A stretch of 18,333 nucleotides of DNA from DATDEW01 sp046590205 (GCA_046590205.1 JBKJTT010000036.1:1-18333), one strand, 5' to 3'. Shown: positions 7,518-14,277, counted from the first letter of the stretch. The notes: a model not told the origin generated them from the letters alone. Program-made: numbers and translations.

Positions 7518-8531
7518 TCAACTCATAACGATAGATATTATGTCGTTCATCACAGCACTAGCCGTCGGATAACTCCCTGCACCCTTCCCATAAAGTATCT
7601 GTGTACCTGCAAATACTGTCGTTATCTCCAATGCATTGTACTCGTCATTCGTATTGGAGAATAGATGCGTCTTCGGGATTCGCTGTGGCCCCACCCGCGC
7701 ATGTACTTTCCCTAAAACGACTTCAGCCTCAGCAATAAGCTTTATCACCTCTCCTTTATCCGTGGCATCATGAATATCGATGAGTGAAATACGCTCGATT
7801 CCGGTGACATCAATAAGCTCGGGATGGATGTGCTCTCCAAAAGCATGATAGCAAAGCACTGATAGCTTCTGTGATGCATCTTGCCCGGATATATCGAATG
7901 TGGGGTCAGCTTCCGCAAAGCCGCGACGCTGGGCTTCCTCCAAGGCACGAGCAAAGGTAACACCCTCACTTGCCATCATTGTAAGAATAAAATTTGTTGA
8001 GCCATTGACAATGCCTCGAATTTTTGTAATCTCATCGGACGAGCGAAATTCATCTATCGCGTGTATAACAGGTACTGAACCGCATACACTTGCTGAATAG
8101 ATGAGATTTGCATCATTATGACGAGCGATATTCCGAAGCTCCTTGATCTCATGTGAGAGAAGATACTTATTCGCAGTAATCACATTCTTCCCATTCTCAA
8201 GTGAGCGAATGATAATGTCCTTTGCATCTTCATACCCGCCAATGACCTCAATGATCAGATCAAGCGAATCATCATAGATGAGTTCGTTGCGATTGGTCGT
8301 GAATAACTCATGATCAAACTCTACATCTCGCTCTTTGTCAATGTCTCGAACACATATCTTCTCAATGGATATGTCTGTGTTGTATCGCTCGCAAAATTCC
8401 TCGCGCTTTGCTTCAAGTATCTTCACGAGTCCACTCCCGACTACTCCGCATCCAAAGAGACCAATGCGAAGTGTGCGACAACCGATATGCGGCTTGTATG
8501 TTGTTCTGATGGTTGGTTCGACTACGATCAT
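7518..8531 (-). CDS. hom: Homoserine dehydrogenase, short form without ACT domain
   Basis: 337-residue enzyme reducing aspartate semialdehyde to homoserine with NAD(P)H, the branch point to methionine and threonine. The Rossmann motif GCGVVG is at 27-32, the catalytic-site NKYLL with Lys122 at 121-125, and NGSTNFIL at 176-183. The signature EADPTFDISGQDASQKL at 207-223 includes Asp213, Asp218 and Lys222. The closing motif GSYPTASAVMNDI is at 319-331. The usual bacterial C-terminal ACT domain (full length about 430 residues) is missing, so direct threonine feedback is unlikely. The ATG at 8531 overlaps the metX stop in ATGA, which implies translational coupling. About 20 residues precede the Rossmann fold, slightly more than usual. 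As the last met gene of a SAM-riboswitch operon, it probably feeds mainly methionine synthesis. Confidence 0.94.
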   Translation of the reverse strand: MIVVEPTIRTTYKPHIGCRTLRIGLFGCGVVGSGLVKILEAKREEFCERYNTDISIEKICVRDIDKERDVEFDHELFTTNRNELIYDDSLDLIIEVIGGYEDAKDIIIRSLENGKNVITANKYLLSHEIKELRNIARHNDANLIYSASVCGSVPVIHAIDEFRSSDEITKIRGIVNGSTNFILTMMASEGVTFARALEEAQRRGFAEADPTFDISGQDASQKLSVLCYHAFGEHIHPELIDVTGIERISLIDIHDATDKGEVIKLIAEAEVVLGKVHARVGPQRIPKTHLFSNTNDEYNALEITTVFAGTQILYGKGAGSYPTASAVMNDIISIVMS

Positions 8532-9523
8532 TTTGTTTTCTCTAAAAATTGTTTCACGATCTTGTTTACCTGTACTTCTTCTATCAAGAAAGAGTCATGC
8601 CCCCATATTGCATCAATGGAGCGATACATTGCATTCGGAAGCTCTTGGGCAAGAGAACGAAGCTCCGATTCGGGGTAGAGTATATCTGTCGGCGTGCCCA
8701 AAAGAAGAGTTGGTTGTTGTATCTTTTGAAGTATATGTTCTCTCGTTCCTTCTCTGCCTTCAAAAAGCGAGTACAACTCCATCGCTTTTGTAAGTGTGAT
8801 GTATGAGTGCGGTGAAAATCTTCCGACTATCTTCTCACCTTGATGTTCCAGATAACTTTCTACTTCAAAAAGCCCCTCGGTATTCTTGCGTCTTCCAAAT
8901 CTTTCGTCAAACTCAACGCTCGAACGATAACTCGACATCGCAACTTGTCTCGCAAGAGCAAATGCACGCTCTGTATTTCCGTTTCGGATTCCCTCTTCGA
9001 TTACCTTTCGTATCGCGGAGCTAAATGCAATTCGCCAAGGAGTATGTTCAACTCCACATGATAGGGGAGCCAACCGTTTTACCCTCTCAGGTGTAATCTG
9101 AGCCATCTCAAAGACTATCATACCCCCAAATGAACCGCCGATAGCAAGTGAAAGCGAATCTATTCCAATAGCATCCAGTAGCGCAAACGTCCCGTTTGCG
9201 ATGTCACGAATAGTTATTTGAGGGAATACAGTATTTGCACTTGGTCCGGTCGAGCCATAGCACGAGCCAATGCAGTTTGTACAGATAATAAAATACTGAT
9301 TAGGGTCAAGGGCTTTCCCTTCGGCGATGAGTGTCTTCCACCACTCATTCGCTGAAGCGCTTCCGGTAAGCGCATGTGCGACAAAAACAGTATTCGATTT
9401 GTCCGCATTTAACTCACCATACGTCTCATAAGCAATGGTTATGTTATCGAGAACATCACCACACTCAAGCGTAAGCGCCTCCTTTAATGATACACTACCT
9501 TTATGTATATTATACTTCTGCAA
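8528..9523 (-). CDS. metX: Homoserine O-acetyltransferase
   Basis: 331-residue alpha/beta-hydrolase-fold acyltransferase that activates homoserine as its O-acyl ester for sulfur incorporation. Family marks are YETYGEL at 32-38, HALTGSASA at 50-58 and GSTGPSA at 90-96. The nucleophile elbow GGSFGGM gives Ser131, GTPTDILYP gives Asp280 and GHDSFL gives His309. Acetyl versus succinyl donor cannot be settled from sequence alone, because MetX members vary. The frame has no ATG near the N-terminus. The start is a TTG at 9523, supported by AGGAG at 9531-9535 with 7-nt spacing, inside the end of metB. It overlaps metB by 14 nt and hom by 4 nt, a tightly coupled operon. Confidence 0.94.
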   Translation of the reverse strand: MQKYNIHKGSVSLKEALTLECGDVLDNITIAYETYGELNADKSNTVFVAHALTGSASANEWWKTLIAEGKALDPNQYFIICTNCIGSCYGSTGPSANTVFPQITIRDIANGTFALLDAIGIDSLSLAIGGSFGGMIVFEMAQITPERVKRLAPLSCGVEHTPWRIAFSSAIRKVIEEGIRNGNTERAFALARQVAMSSYRSSVEFDERFGRRKNTEGLFEVESYLEHQGEKIVGRFSPHSYITLTKAMELYSLFEGREGTREHILQKIQQPTLLLGTPTDILYPESELRSLAQELPNAMYRSIDAIWGHDSFLIEEVQVNKIVKQFLEKTK

Positions 9524-10694
9524 GCAGTAACTCCTCTTCCTTTACGCTGGTAGATACAACATCAAGTGCTTGCGAGAGATCTGAGATGAGATCATCGACA
9601 TTCTCAATTCCGACGGAGATACGAATTATGTCATCGGTGATACCTGCTTTCTCACGCAGTTCTTCACCCATTGAGAAATGACTCATGGTTGCAGGATGCT
9701 CTATCAGAGACTCTACGCCACCGAGCGACTCGGCAAGTGCGAATATCTTTGTGCGGCGCAATACTTCAAGTACTGCCTCTTTACCATCTTTCAAACGAAA
9801 GCTGATCACTCCGCCAAATCCGTTTTGTTGTTTCTTCGCAATTTTATGTGTTGGATGTGAAGGTAGTCCCGGATAAAACACCTCTTCAATGGCGGGATGG
9901 CTATCCAAGAATTCTGCAATAGCATTGGCATTCTCTTCGTGCTGACGGATGCGAACAGCGAGTGTTTTGATACCACGAAGCACTAGCCAGCTATCAAATG
10001 CGCCAGTTGTTGTGCCGAGGGCATTTGCCAGATACTGAAATCTCTCGCCGAGTTCAGGCGTCTTTGAGATAACTGCTCCACCAACACAATCACTATGACC
10101 ATTGAGCCACTTCGTGGTGGAATGAACAATGACATCAGCTCCGTGCTCGAATGGACGGAAAAGACATGGTGAGAGGAATGTATTATCAACACAGACAAGG
10201 ATATTTTTTGCATGGGCAATCCGCGCAAGCGCGCCAAGATCAACTACTCGCAGGAGAGGGTTACTCGGCGTCTCTATCCATAGACATCGCGTCTCGGGTC
10301 GGATAGCATCGACAAGATTTATCGGGTCTGTCAGATCAACGTATGAGAGTGATATTCGTTTTTGTTGCTCATAGAGATTCAGCAGACGAGCAGTGCCACC
10401 ATAACAATCATTTGTTGCGATGATGTGAGCGCCCGTTTCAAAATGAGCAAGTACGGTAGTAATTGCAGACATGCCTGACGAAACTGCTACTGCCCTCGCT
10501 CCACCTTCAAGGTCAGCAAGCACTGATTCAAGCGTTGAGCGTGTAGGGTTTCCGCTTCGGGTATAGTCATAACCAGTGCTTACACCAGGCTCTGAGAATC
10601 GGAAGTTGGATGTGAGGTAGATAGGTGTGCCGATGCTGCCATAGGCAGGGTCGGTCTTGGTTGTGTTATAGATAGAGCGCGTTTCGATCTTCAT
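9510..10694 (-). CDS. metB: Cystathionine gamma-synthase family PLP enzyme
   Basis: 394-residue PLP enzyme of the Cys/Met metabolism family. The PLP-binding lysine is Lys195 in HSTTKWLNGHSD. The cofactor aspartate is Asp170 in VCVDNTF. The partner-subunit Tyr44 and Arg46 lie in YDYTRSGNPT, and SSGMSA is at 72-77. The N-terminus, KIETRSIYN, fits MetB-like enzymes. Next to metX it most likely joins O-acylhomoserine with cysteine to give cystathionine. A related function, lyase or O-acylhomoserine sulfhydrylase, cannot be excluded because family members differ at few positions. The length of about 390 favours gamma-synthase or lyase over the longer (about 430) sulfhydrylases. It is the first gene after the SAM riboswitch, with an ATG about 100 nt beyond the riboswitch terminator. 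Confidence 0.88.
   Translation of the reverse strand: MKIETRSIYNTTKTDPAYGSIGTPIYLTSNFRFSEPGVSTGYDYTRSGNPTRSTLESVLADLEGGARAVAVSSGMSAITTVLAHFETGAHIIATNDCYGGTARLLNLYEQQKRISLSYVDLTDPINLVDAIRPETRCLWIETPSNPLLRVVDLGALARIAHAKNILVCVDNTFLSPCLFRPFEHGADVIVHSTTKWLNGHSDCVGGAVISKTPELGERFQYLANALGTTTGAFDSWLVLRGIKTLAVRIRQHEENANAIAEFLDSHPAIEEVFYPGLPSHPTHKIAKKQQNGFGGVISFRLKDGKEAVLEVLRRTKIFALAESLGGVESLIEHPATMSHFSMGEELREKAGITDDIIRISVGIENVDDLISDLSQALDVVSTSVKEEELLLAEV
9531..9535 (-). promoter_or_regulatory. Ribosome binding site that fixes the metX TTG start
   Basis: AGGAG on the minus strand, inside the coding end of metB, 7 nt before a TTG at 9523. Most other genes in the window lack a good Shine-Dalgarno sequence, so this match strongly supports the rare start codon. 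Confidence 0.65.
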
Positions 10695-10793
10695 GTCTTG
10701 TATATGAGTTAATTAAAATCTTCACTCATCACAAGAACAGCCGCCACGAGTGGCGTCGCTCTCTCACGAACCGAACGGGTTTTCCCTAAAATG

Positions 10794-10825
10794 AAAAAAC
10801 CTATTCGGAAAGTGTGCCGAATAGG
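10794..10825 (-). terminator. SAM-riboswitch-controlled intrinsic terminator
   Basis: A perfect 9-bp stem (10800-10808 with 10817-10825, eight-base loop) is followed on the minus strand by six T. It lies about 45 nt downstream of the aptamer and about 100 nt before metB, the usual arrangement for premature termination when SAM is bound. Confidence 0.9.
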
Positions 10826-10832
10826 TCGTAAA

Positions 10833-10855
10833 CTTGTGTACACGACGTGTACAAG
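10833..10855 (-). repeat. Hairpin in the riboswitch expression platform
   Basis: Inverted repeat between aptamer and terminator: gtacac and gtgtac form a 6-bp stem (10838-10843 with 10847-10852) around a 3-nt loop. It is extended by 3 bp beyond a 2-nt bulge. It could insulate the aptamer from the terminator or take part in the switch. The role is not shown. Confidence 0.55.
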
Positions 10856-10869
10856 GTCTATGATTCCGG

Positions 10870-10981
10870 CTCATCTTTCCAAGATTGCTCTTGGCAGGAT
10901 TTAGCACCTTGGCTTGTCACCTTGCGGCTTCAACGGTTGCTACAGCTTCACAGGGCCTGTCCCTCTGCTGTTCTGGATGAG
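10870..10981 (-). promoter_or_regulatory. SAM-I (S-box) riboswitch aptamer
   Basis: On the minus strand the conserved S-box core appears in order. P1 is CTCATC with GATGAG (10976-10981 with 10870-10875). P2 is ACAGC with GCTGT around AGAGGGAC and AGGCCC, the kink-turn and P2b region. The joining sequence GTAGCAACC follows, then AAGGTGCTAAATCC, then P4 as CCAAGA/TCTTGG with a GCAA tetraloop. These blocks match the SAM-I consensus almost base for base. The aptamer stands upstream of metB-metX-hom and is followed by an intrinsic terminator, so bound SAM should end transcription early. A candidate antiterminator is the segment at 10857-10870, which can pair imperfectly with the 5' arm of the terminator. 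I did not find a convincing promoter just upstream. Confidence 0.95.
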
Positions 10982-11035
10982 TTATGTATGCATAGAGTAA
11001 ATGCGAAAACAAGGGAAGAAAGTTTCCTAATGCCG

Positions 11036-11043
11036 TAATTTTG
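11036..11043 (+). promoter_or_regulatory. Candidate -7 promoter box (TAnnTTTG) of the glycosyltransferase gene
   Basis: TAATTTTG matches the Bacteroidota sigma-A -7 element exactly and ends 4 nt before the ATG at 11048. A start point about 5 nt downstream would make the mRNA leaderless. No clear -33 TTG is seen at the right distance, so this is tentative. Confidence 0.35.
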
Positions 11044-11047
11044 TCAA

Positions 11048-11767
11048 ATGATGACCACACTATCAATCATTATACCAGTCTATAACGAGGAGCAATTCAT
11101 CGCCGAAGTGCTTCGGGATGTGCTGTCTATTAACCTCCATGAACTCAACGTTTCGAAAGAGATCATCGTGATCAATGATGCTTCAACCGATGGTACCTCA
11201 AAAGAGCTGCTCTCTTTCGCGTCGCGAAAAGAAATCAGCGTAATTACTCTCCAAAAAAATCAAGGCAAAGGTGCGGCGATACGTGTGGGAGTATCAAGTG
11301 TTACCGGAGATATAGTTCTTATTCAAGATGCAGACCTTGAGTATGATCCTAACGAATACCCAAAGCTTCTTGCGCCAATACTCGAAGGCAAAGCAGATGT
11401 GGTTTATGGTTCACGCTTTGTCGGAAGCGAAGCGCATCGCATTCTATACTTCTGGCATTCGATTGGCAACAAAATACTTACCATCCTCTCCAATATGTTC
11501 ACAGACTTAAACCTCACCGATATGGAAACCGGGTATAAAGTATTCCGTCGAGAAGTTATCAAGAAGATAAAGATAGAAGAAAATCGTTTTGGTTTTGAGC
11601 CGGAGATCACCGCAAAAGTAGCAAAGCTTGCAAAACAAAAGAACGTAAGGATATTTGAGGTCGGTATCTCCTATAACGGGAGAACTTATAGTGAAGGGAA
11701 AAAGATACGAGCAAAGGACGGATTCCGTGCTTTGTGGTGTATCCTTAAATATAACGTGTTCAAATAA
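11048..11767 (+). CDS. Family 2 glycosyltransferase, polyprenyl-phosphate mannosyl/glucosyltransferase-like
   Basis: 239-residue GT-A glycosyltransferase. The N-terminus TLSIIIPVYNEEQFI and NDASTDGT at 43-50 form the nucleotide-sugar site. DADLEYDP at 94-101 holds the metal-binding DxD. GSRF at 121-124, METGYKVFR at 159-167, RFGFEPEITAK at 180-190 and YNGRTYSEGKKI at 209-220 are typical of DPM1-like enzymes, which load a sugar from a nucleotide onto a polyprenyl phosphate. No C-terminal membrane helices follow, so the enzyme is probably soluble or peripheral, unlike GtrB/ArnC types. The product would serve glycan or glycolipid assembly on the membrane. It is the only complete plus-strand gene in the window. 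It diverges from the methionine operon and ends at a hairpin 3 nt past its stop. The sugar is not predictable. Confidence 0.9.
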   Translation: MMTTLSIIIPVYNEEQFIAEVLRDVLSINLHELNVSKEIIVINDASTDGTSKELLSFASRKEISVITLQKNQGKGAAIRVGVSSVTGDIVLIQDADLEYDPNEYPKLLAPILEGKADVVYGSRFVGSEAHRILYFWHSIGNKILTILSNMFTDLNLTDMETGYKVFRREVIKKIKIEENRFGFEPEITAKVAKLAKQKNVRIFEVGISYNGRTYSEGKKIRAKDGFRALWCILKYNVFK

Positions 11768-11769
11768 AA

Positions 11770-11794
11770 AAAAGCAAGCGGAAAGCTTGCTTTT
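11770..11794. terminator. Two-way intrinsic terminator between glycosyltransferase and tRNA-Ser
   Basis: Perfect 10-bp stem (11770-11779 with 11785-11794) with loop GGAAA. The plus strand ends in TTTT for the glycosyltransferase. The minus strand runs into a seven-T tract just after the tRNA, so one hairpin can stop both convergent transcripts. Confidence 0.85.
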
Positions 11795-11797
11795 ATG

Positions 11798-11879
11798 CGG
11801 AGGGCGAGGGAGTCGAACTCTCATAGCCTTGCGGCTGGCAGTTTTCAAGACTGCTGCAATACCATTATGCGAGCCCTCC
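11798..11879 (-). tRNA. tRNA-Ser (anticodon UGA)
   Basis: On the minus strand a full cloverleaf is seen. The 7-bp acceptor stem GGAGGGC/GCCCTCC is perfect. The D arm is GCA-loop-TGC with TGG in the loop. The anticodon stem GCAGT/ACTGC carries the loop CTTGAAA, anticodon TGA. A long variable arm, AGCCGCAAGGCT, is the hallmark of class II serine tRNAs. The T arm GAGAG-TTCGACT-CCCTC has one A-C mismatch. The discriminator is G and CCA is not encoded, so it must be added enzymatically. It lies between two hairpin terminators and is therefore probably transcribed alone. No clear promoter was identified. Confidence 0.95.
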
Positions 11880-11942
11880 TTAGGTTTGCTTTTGGTTAGC
11901 GAGACATAAACGACACAAGCCCGACGGACGTTCCGAAAACAT

Positions 11943-11967
11943 AAAAGCCGCAAAAACTGCGGCTTTT
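11943..11967 (-). terminator. Intrinsic terminator after the cyclophilin lipoprotein gene
   Basis: Perfect 10-bp stem (11943-11952 with 11958-11967) with a 5-nt loop, followed on the minus strand by TTTTATGTTTT. It lies 20 nt past the cyclophilin stop and closes the operon that starts with the 1186-residue enzyme. Confidence 0.88.
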
Positions 11968-11987
11968 AGATCGAAAAGAGTCGTAGC

Positions 11988-12593
11988 TTACTGGGTCACG
12001 TAAACCTTCGTCATCTCTGCTGCTTTCCCAGGGTTGTCGCCGGAAACGCGAGGAAGATCCGTGATCTTATCCATCACATCGTACCCTTCGACAAGCTGCC
12101 CCCAGACAGTGTACTGATTATCCAGAAACTTTGCCTCTGCATTGCAGATAAAGAACTGGCTTGTCGCCGAGTTCGGGTCATTGGTTCGCGCCATTGATGC
12201 AATGCCTCGCTTATGACTTATCTCGTTGAACTCTGCCTTAAGCTTATCACCAGTTCCGCCGACACCGTCATTGGAGATATCATCATCCTTCGAGTTAGGG
12301 TCACCGCCCTGGATCATGAAGTTCTTCATACAACGATGGAATGTCGTTCCGTTATACACGCCCTCTGTTGCAAGTTTTGTTATCTGAGCAACGTGATTGG
12401 GTGCTACCTTATCGAAAAGCTGCAACTTCATCGTACCATGTTTGGTCTCGATAACGAGCAATTTGTCGGTATTAGAACAGTACTTGTCAAGTTGGGTACC
12501 GGATACGGGACCCTGACCTACTACAGTTGATTTTGAACTCATACAGCCGGTTATTAGTAAAGTAAGTGAAAATAATACGAGTACAGTCTTCAT
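11988..12593 (-). CDS. Cyclophilin-type peptidyl-prolyl isomerase, lipoprotein
   Basis: 201-residue envelope lipoprotein. The lipobox LITGC places the lipidated cysteine at 17. The cyclophilin domain runs from about 45 to 200. FHRCMKNFMIQGGD at 85-98 holds the catalytic Arg87, Phe92 and Gln95, and ARTNDPNSATSQFFI at 135-149 forms the rest of the proline pocket. A loop rich in D/N/G follows QGGD (about 99-116), as is common in Bacteroidota cyclophilins. It would catalyse cis-trans isomerisation of prolyl bonds in exported proteins. It is a close paralogue of the next gene upstream, separated by 5 nt, a tandem duplication in which this copy is membrane-anchored and the other is soluble. The start is an ATG at 12593. 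The gene ends before the hairpin at 11943-11967. Confidence 0.93.
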   Translation of the reverse strand: MKTVLVLFSLTLLITGCMSSKSTVVGQGPVSGTQLDKYCSNTDKLLVIETKHGTMKLQLFDKVAPNHVAQITKLATEGVYNGTTFHRCMKNFMIQGGDPNSKDDDISNDGVGGTGDKLKAEFNEISHKRGIASMARTNDPNSATSQFFICNAEAKFLDNQYTVWGQLVEGYDVMDKITDLPRVSGDNPGKAAEMTKVYVTQ

Positions 12594-12598
12594 AATGG

Positions 12599-13219
12599 TT
12601 ATTTCTTTTTTGACGAAGATTTTCCATCAGCAACATACACCTTGATCATAGCTGATTCTTTGCCTGGATTAATGCCGTTACCGGTATCAAGCCCTTTAAG
12701 ATTCATAATCTTATCCATAACATCATAGCCGGAAACAAGCTGTCCCCACACGGTGTATTGCTTATCAAGGAAGGTTGGGTTGCCATGACATATAAAGAAT
12801 TGACTGGTTGCAGAGTTCGGATCATTTGTACGAGCCATCGAGCAAGCACCGCGCTTATGACTTACCTCATTAAACTCTTGGTTAAGACGATTTCCAAATC
12901 CGCCCGAACCATCATTGTTGAGATCATCATCCTTTGAATTATTATCGCCACCCTGTATCATAAAGTCTTTAATAAGGCGATGAAAGGTTGTGCCGTCATA
13001 CTTTCCTTCTGCCGCAAGCGCTGTGATCTGCTTAACGTGATTAGGGGCTACCTTATCAAAAAGCTGGATCTTCATCGTACCCTGCTTCGTCTCGATGACC
13101 AGGAGCCGATTCGGGTCAGAGCAGTACTTAGCCAACGCTTCATCCTGATAAGGAGCATTCATTTGTGCATACGAGAGGACCGATAGCACAGAAAACATAC
13201 ATAGATAGATATACCGCAT
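12599..13219 (-). CDS. Cyclophilin-type peptidyl-prolyl isomerase, secreted
   Basis: 206-residue exported cyclophilin. The start at 13219 gives a signal peptide MRYIYLCMFSVLSVLSYAQ with no lipobox cysteine, so the mature enzyme should be free in the periplasm. A longer frame upstream would overlap the DUF971 gene and hide the signal peptide. FHRLIKDFMIQGGD at 79-92 carries Arg81, Phe86 and Gln89. ARTNDPNSATSQFFI at 129-143 completes the active site. The C-terminus ends in SSSKKK, a basic tail absent from the paralogue. The two proteins share long identical blocks, such as LFDKVAPNHV, NSKDDD and the 15-residue SQFFI block, so they arose by a local duplication. The 40-nt gap upstream has no terminator, so co-transcription with DUF971 is likely. 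Confidence 0.93.
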   Translation of the reverse strand: MRYIYLCMFSVLSVLSYAQMNAPYQDEALAKYCSDPNRLLVIETKQGTMKIQLFDKVAPNHVKQITALAAEGKYDGTTFHRLIKDFMIQGGDNNSKDDDLNNDGSGGFGNRLNQEFNEVSHKRGACSMARTNDPNSATSQFFICHGNPTFLDKQYTVWGQLVSGYDVMDKIMNLKGLDTGNGINPGKESAMIKVYVADGKSSSKKK

Positions 13220-13259
13220 AATGTGTAATTTATTGTAAATGACTACGGAAAACTCTCTC

Positions 13260-13604
13260 TTACGAAGTCTGGTTTCGTTGGTTTCCAACTTGTTGGGAAA
13301 GCTCCTGCTCGAGCATGCGTAGATATTCCCATGAATAGATACCGGTATCATGCCCGTCCCCCCATGCGATTTGGATAGCATATTGCCCGACGGGAGTTAA
13401 AGACTTCAATTCATACATCCCCTCTTGAAAGACGGTAAGTGGTGCGGGCTTATATACTTTCCCGAACATAACCTCTCCTTTACATCCCGCACATGGGCAG
13501 CCCTCGCGCAGGAATGAAATTGCAAAACGGGATACATGCCCATCATCCCACGTGAATTCAAGCTCTCCAGATTCTTTGAGTTTTTGTATTTTTGTAGGCC
13601 TCAT
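13260..13604 (-). CDS. DUF971 (GBBH-like N-terminal) domain protein
   Basis: 114-residue single-domain protein of the DUF971 family, related to the N-terminal domain of gamma-butyrobetaine hydroxylase. The pattern TWDDGHVSRF at 18-27, LREGCPCAGC at 32-41 and GQYAIQIAWGDGH to GIYSWEYLRML at 73-98 is diagnostic. Cys36, Cys38, Cys41 and His85 correspond to the zinc-binding Cys3His set known in human GBBH. The catalytic dioxygenase domain is absent, so the protein cannot hydroxylate by itself. In bacteria such stand-alone proteins are sometimes found near the Fe-S carrier Mrp, but their function is unknown. It lies 10 nt after a lipoprotein gene and follows the iron-sulfur flavoprotein in the same probable operon. 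A link to Fe-S handling is only a guess from that context. Confidence 0.88.
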   Translation of the reverse strand: MRPTKIQKLKESGELEFTWDDGHVSRFAISFLREGCPCAGCKGEVMFGKVYKPAPLTVFQEGMYELKSLTPVGQYAIQIAWGDGHDTGIYSWEYLRMLEQELSQQVGNQRNQTS

Positions 13605-13614
13605 ACTTGTTGTA

Positions 13615-14277
13615 TTATTGGGCTTGTGGGGGAGGGGGAACTGCCGGATTTGACTCGAAGGTAATTGCTTTAGGTATTATAAACAATGACGTGTCTACAT
13701 TCCAAAGTGTATCAATTGATACCGCAGTCTGTATCAATGCACCGCCATTTTGATCCTCAATAATTCTTTTTAAAACAAGTCCTTTATAAAAGCATAACGT
13801 CACGTTTCCCATTACTTGTCTCCAGCGTTGAGTAGTGACCCCTGCAACAACTTCCGTACCTTCAAGTTGAAACTTTCCTTGTTCAAGAACGCTGTCAAGG
13901 ATTTCGGTATAGAGCGGGAAATCGGCTTTCAACTTGTAAAGAGAATCCAGCGATCGGATACGCAACTGTTGTCCGCTCGATGAGCCTGGAGTAGTAATAA
14001 ATACCTCAGCAAAGCGTGTGAGGACAGTACGATTATTAGGGAGTGGACGGCCACCCAGAAAGCCAACATAATTGGATTTAACCAACTCAAATTCCCCATA
14101 ATTTGCAATATAAAGTTCTTCAGACCCATTACCTGCCCCCGAAAAAACATATCGGACATGGACATTTTTGAAAGGGTACCGTTTAAGCGAAGTATCCCCA
14201 ATATTTTCAGAATTTGAACACGATGATACCACAATTGCAAGTACCAAAAGCACAAAAGTTAACCTTTTACTATGCAT
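13615..14277 (-). CDS. Putative lipoprotein of unknown function
   Basis: 220-residue lipoprotein. The start at 14277 gives MHSKRLTFVLLVLAIVVSSC, a hydrophobic signal with a lipobox ending in Cys20. An upstream in-frame ATG at 14325 would overlap the end of the 1186-residue gene and place 16 polar residues before the signal. The mature protein is rich in alternating hydrophobic/polar (beta-type) stretches, for example NVHVRYVFSG and EELYIANYGEFELV, and ends in a proline-rich tail, VPPPPQAQ. This recalls periplasmic beta-fold proteins, but I do not recognise the family. It is 28 nt after the large flavoprotein gene and 10 nt before DUF971. Confidence 0.75.
   Translation of the reverse strand: MHSKRLTFVLLVLAIVVSSCSNSENIGDTSLKRYPFKNVHVRYVFSGAGNGSEELYIANYGEFELVKSNYVGFLGGRPLPNNRTVLTRFAEVFITTPGSSSGQQLRIRSLDSLYKLKADFPLYTEILDSVLEQGKFQLEGTEVVAGVTTQRWRQVMGNVTLCFYKGLVLKRIIEDQNGGALIQTAVSIDTLWNVDTSLFIIPKAITFESNPAVPPPPQAQ

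Noticed and set aside
10847..11038. 63-codon plus-strand open frame upstream of the glycosyltransferase
   Set aside because: It is antisense to the SAM-I aptamer, whose conserved bases explain the sequence.
11880..11942. Promoter TTG-N17-TAACCAAA for the tRNA
   Set aside because: The spacing is right but the -7 half lacks the TTTG part of the consensus, so it is too weak to annotate.
11507..11953. 148-codon minus-strand open frame
   Set aside because: It runs through a tRNA gene and a terminator and lies antisense to the glycosyltransferase, so it is a chance frame.
13220..13381. 54-codon upstream extension of the secreted cyclophilin
   Set aside because: It overlaps the well-supported DUF971 gene in another frame and buries a clean signal peptide.
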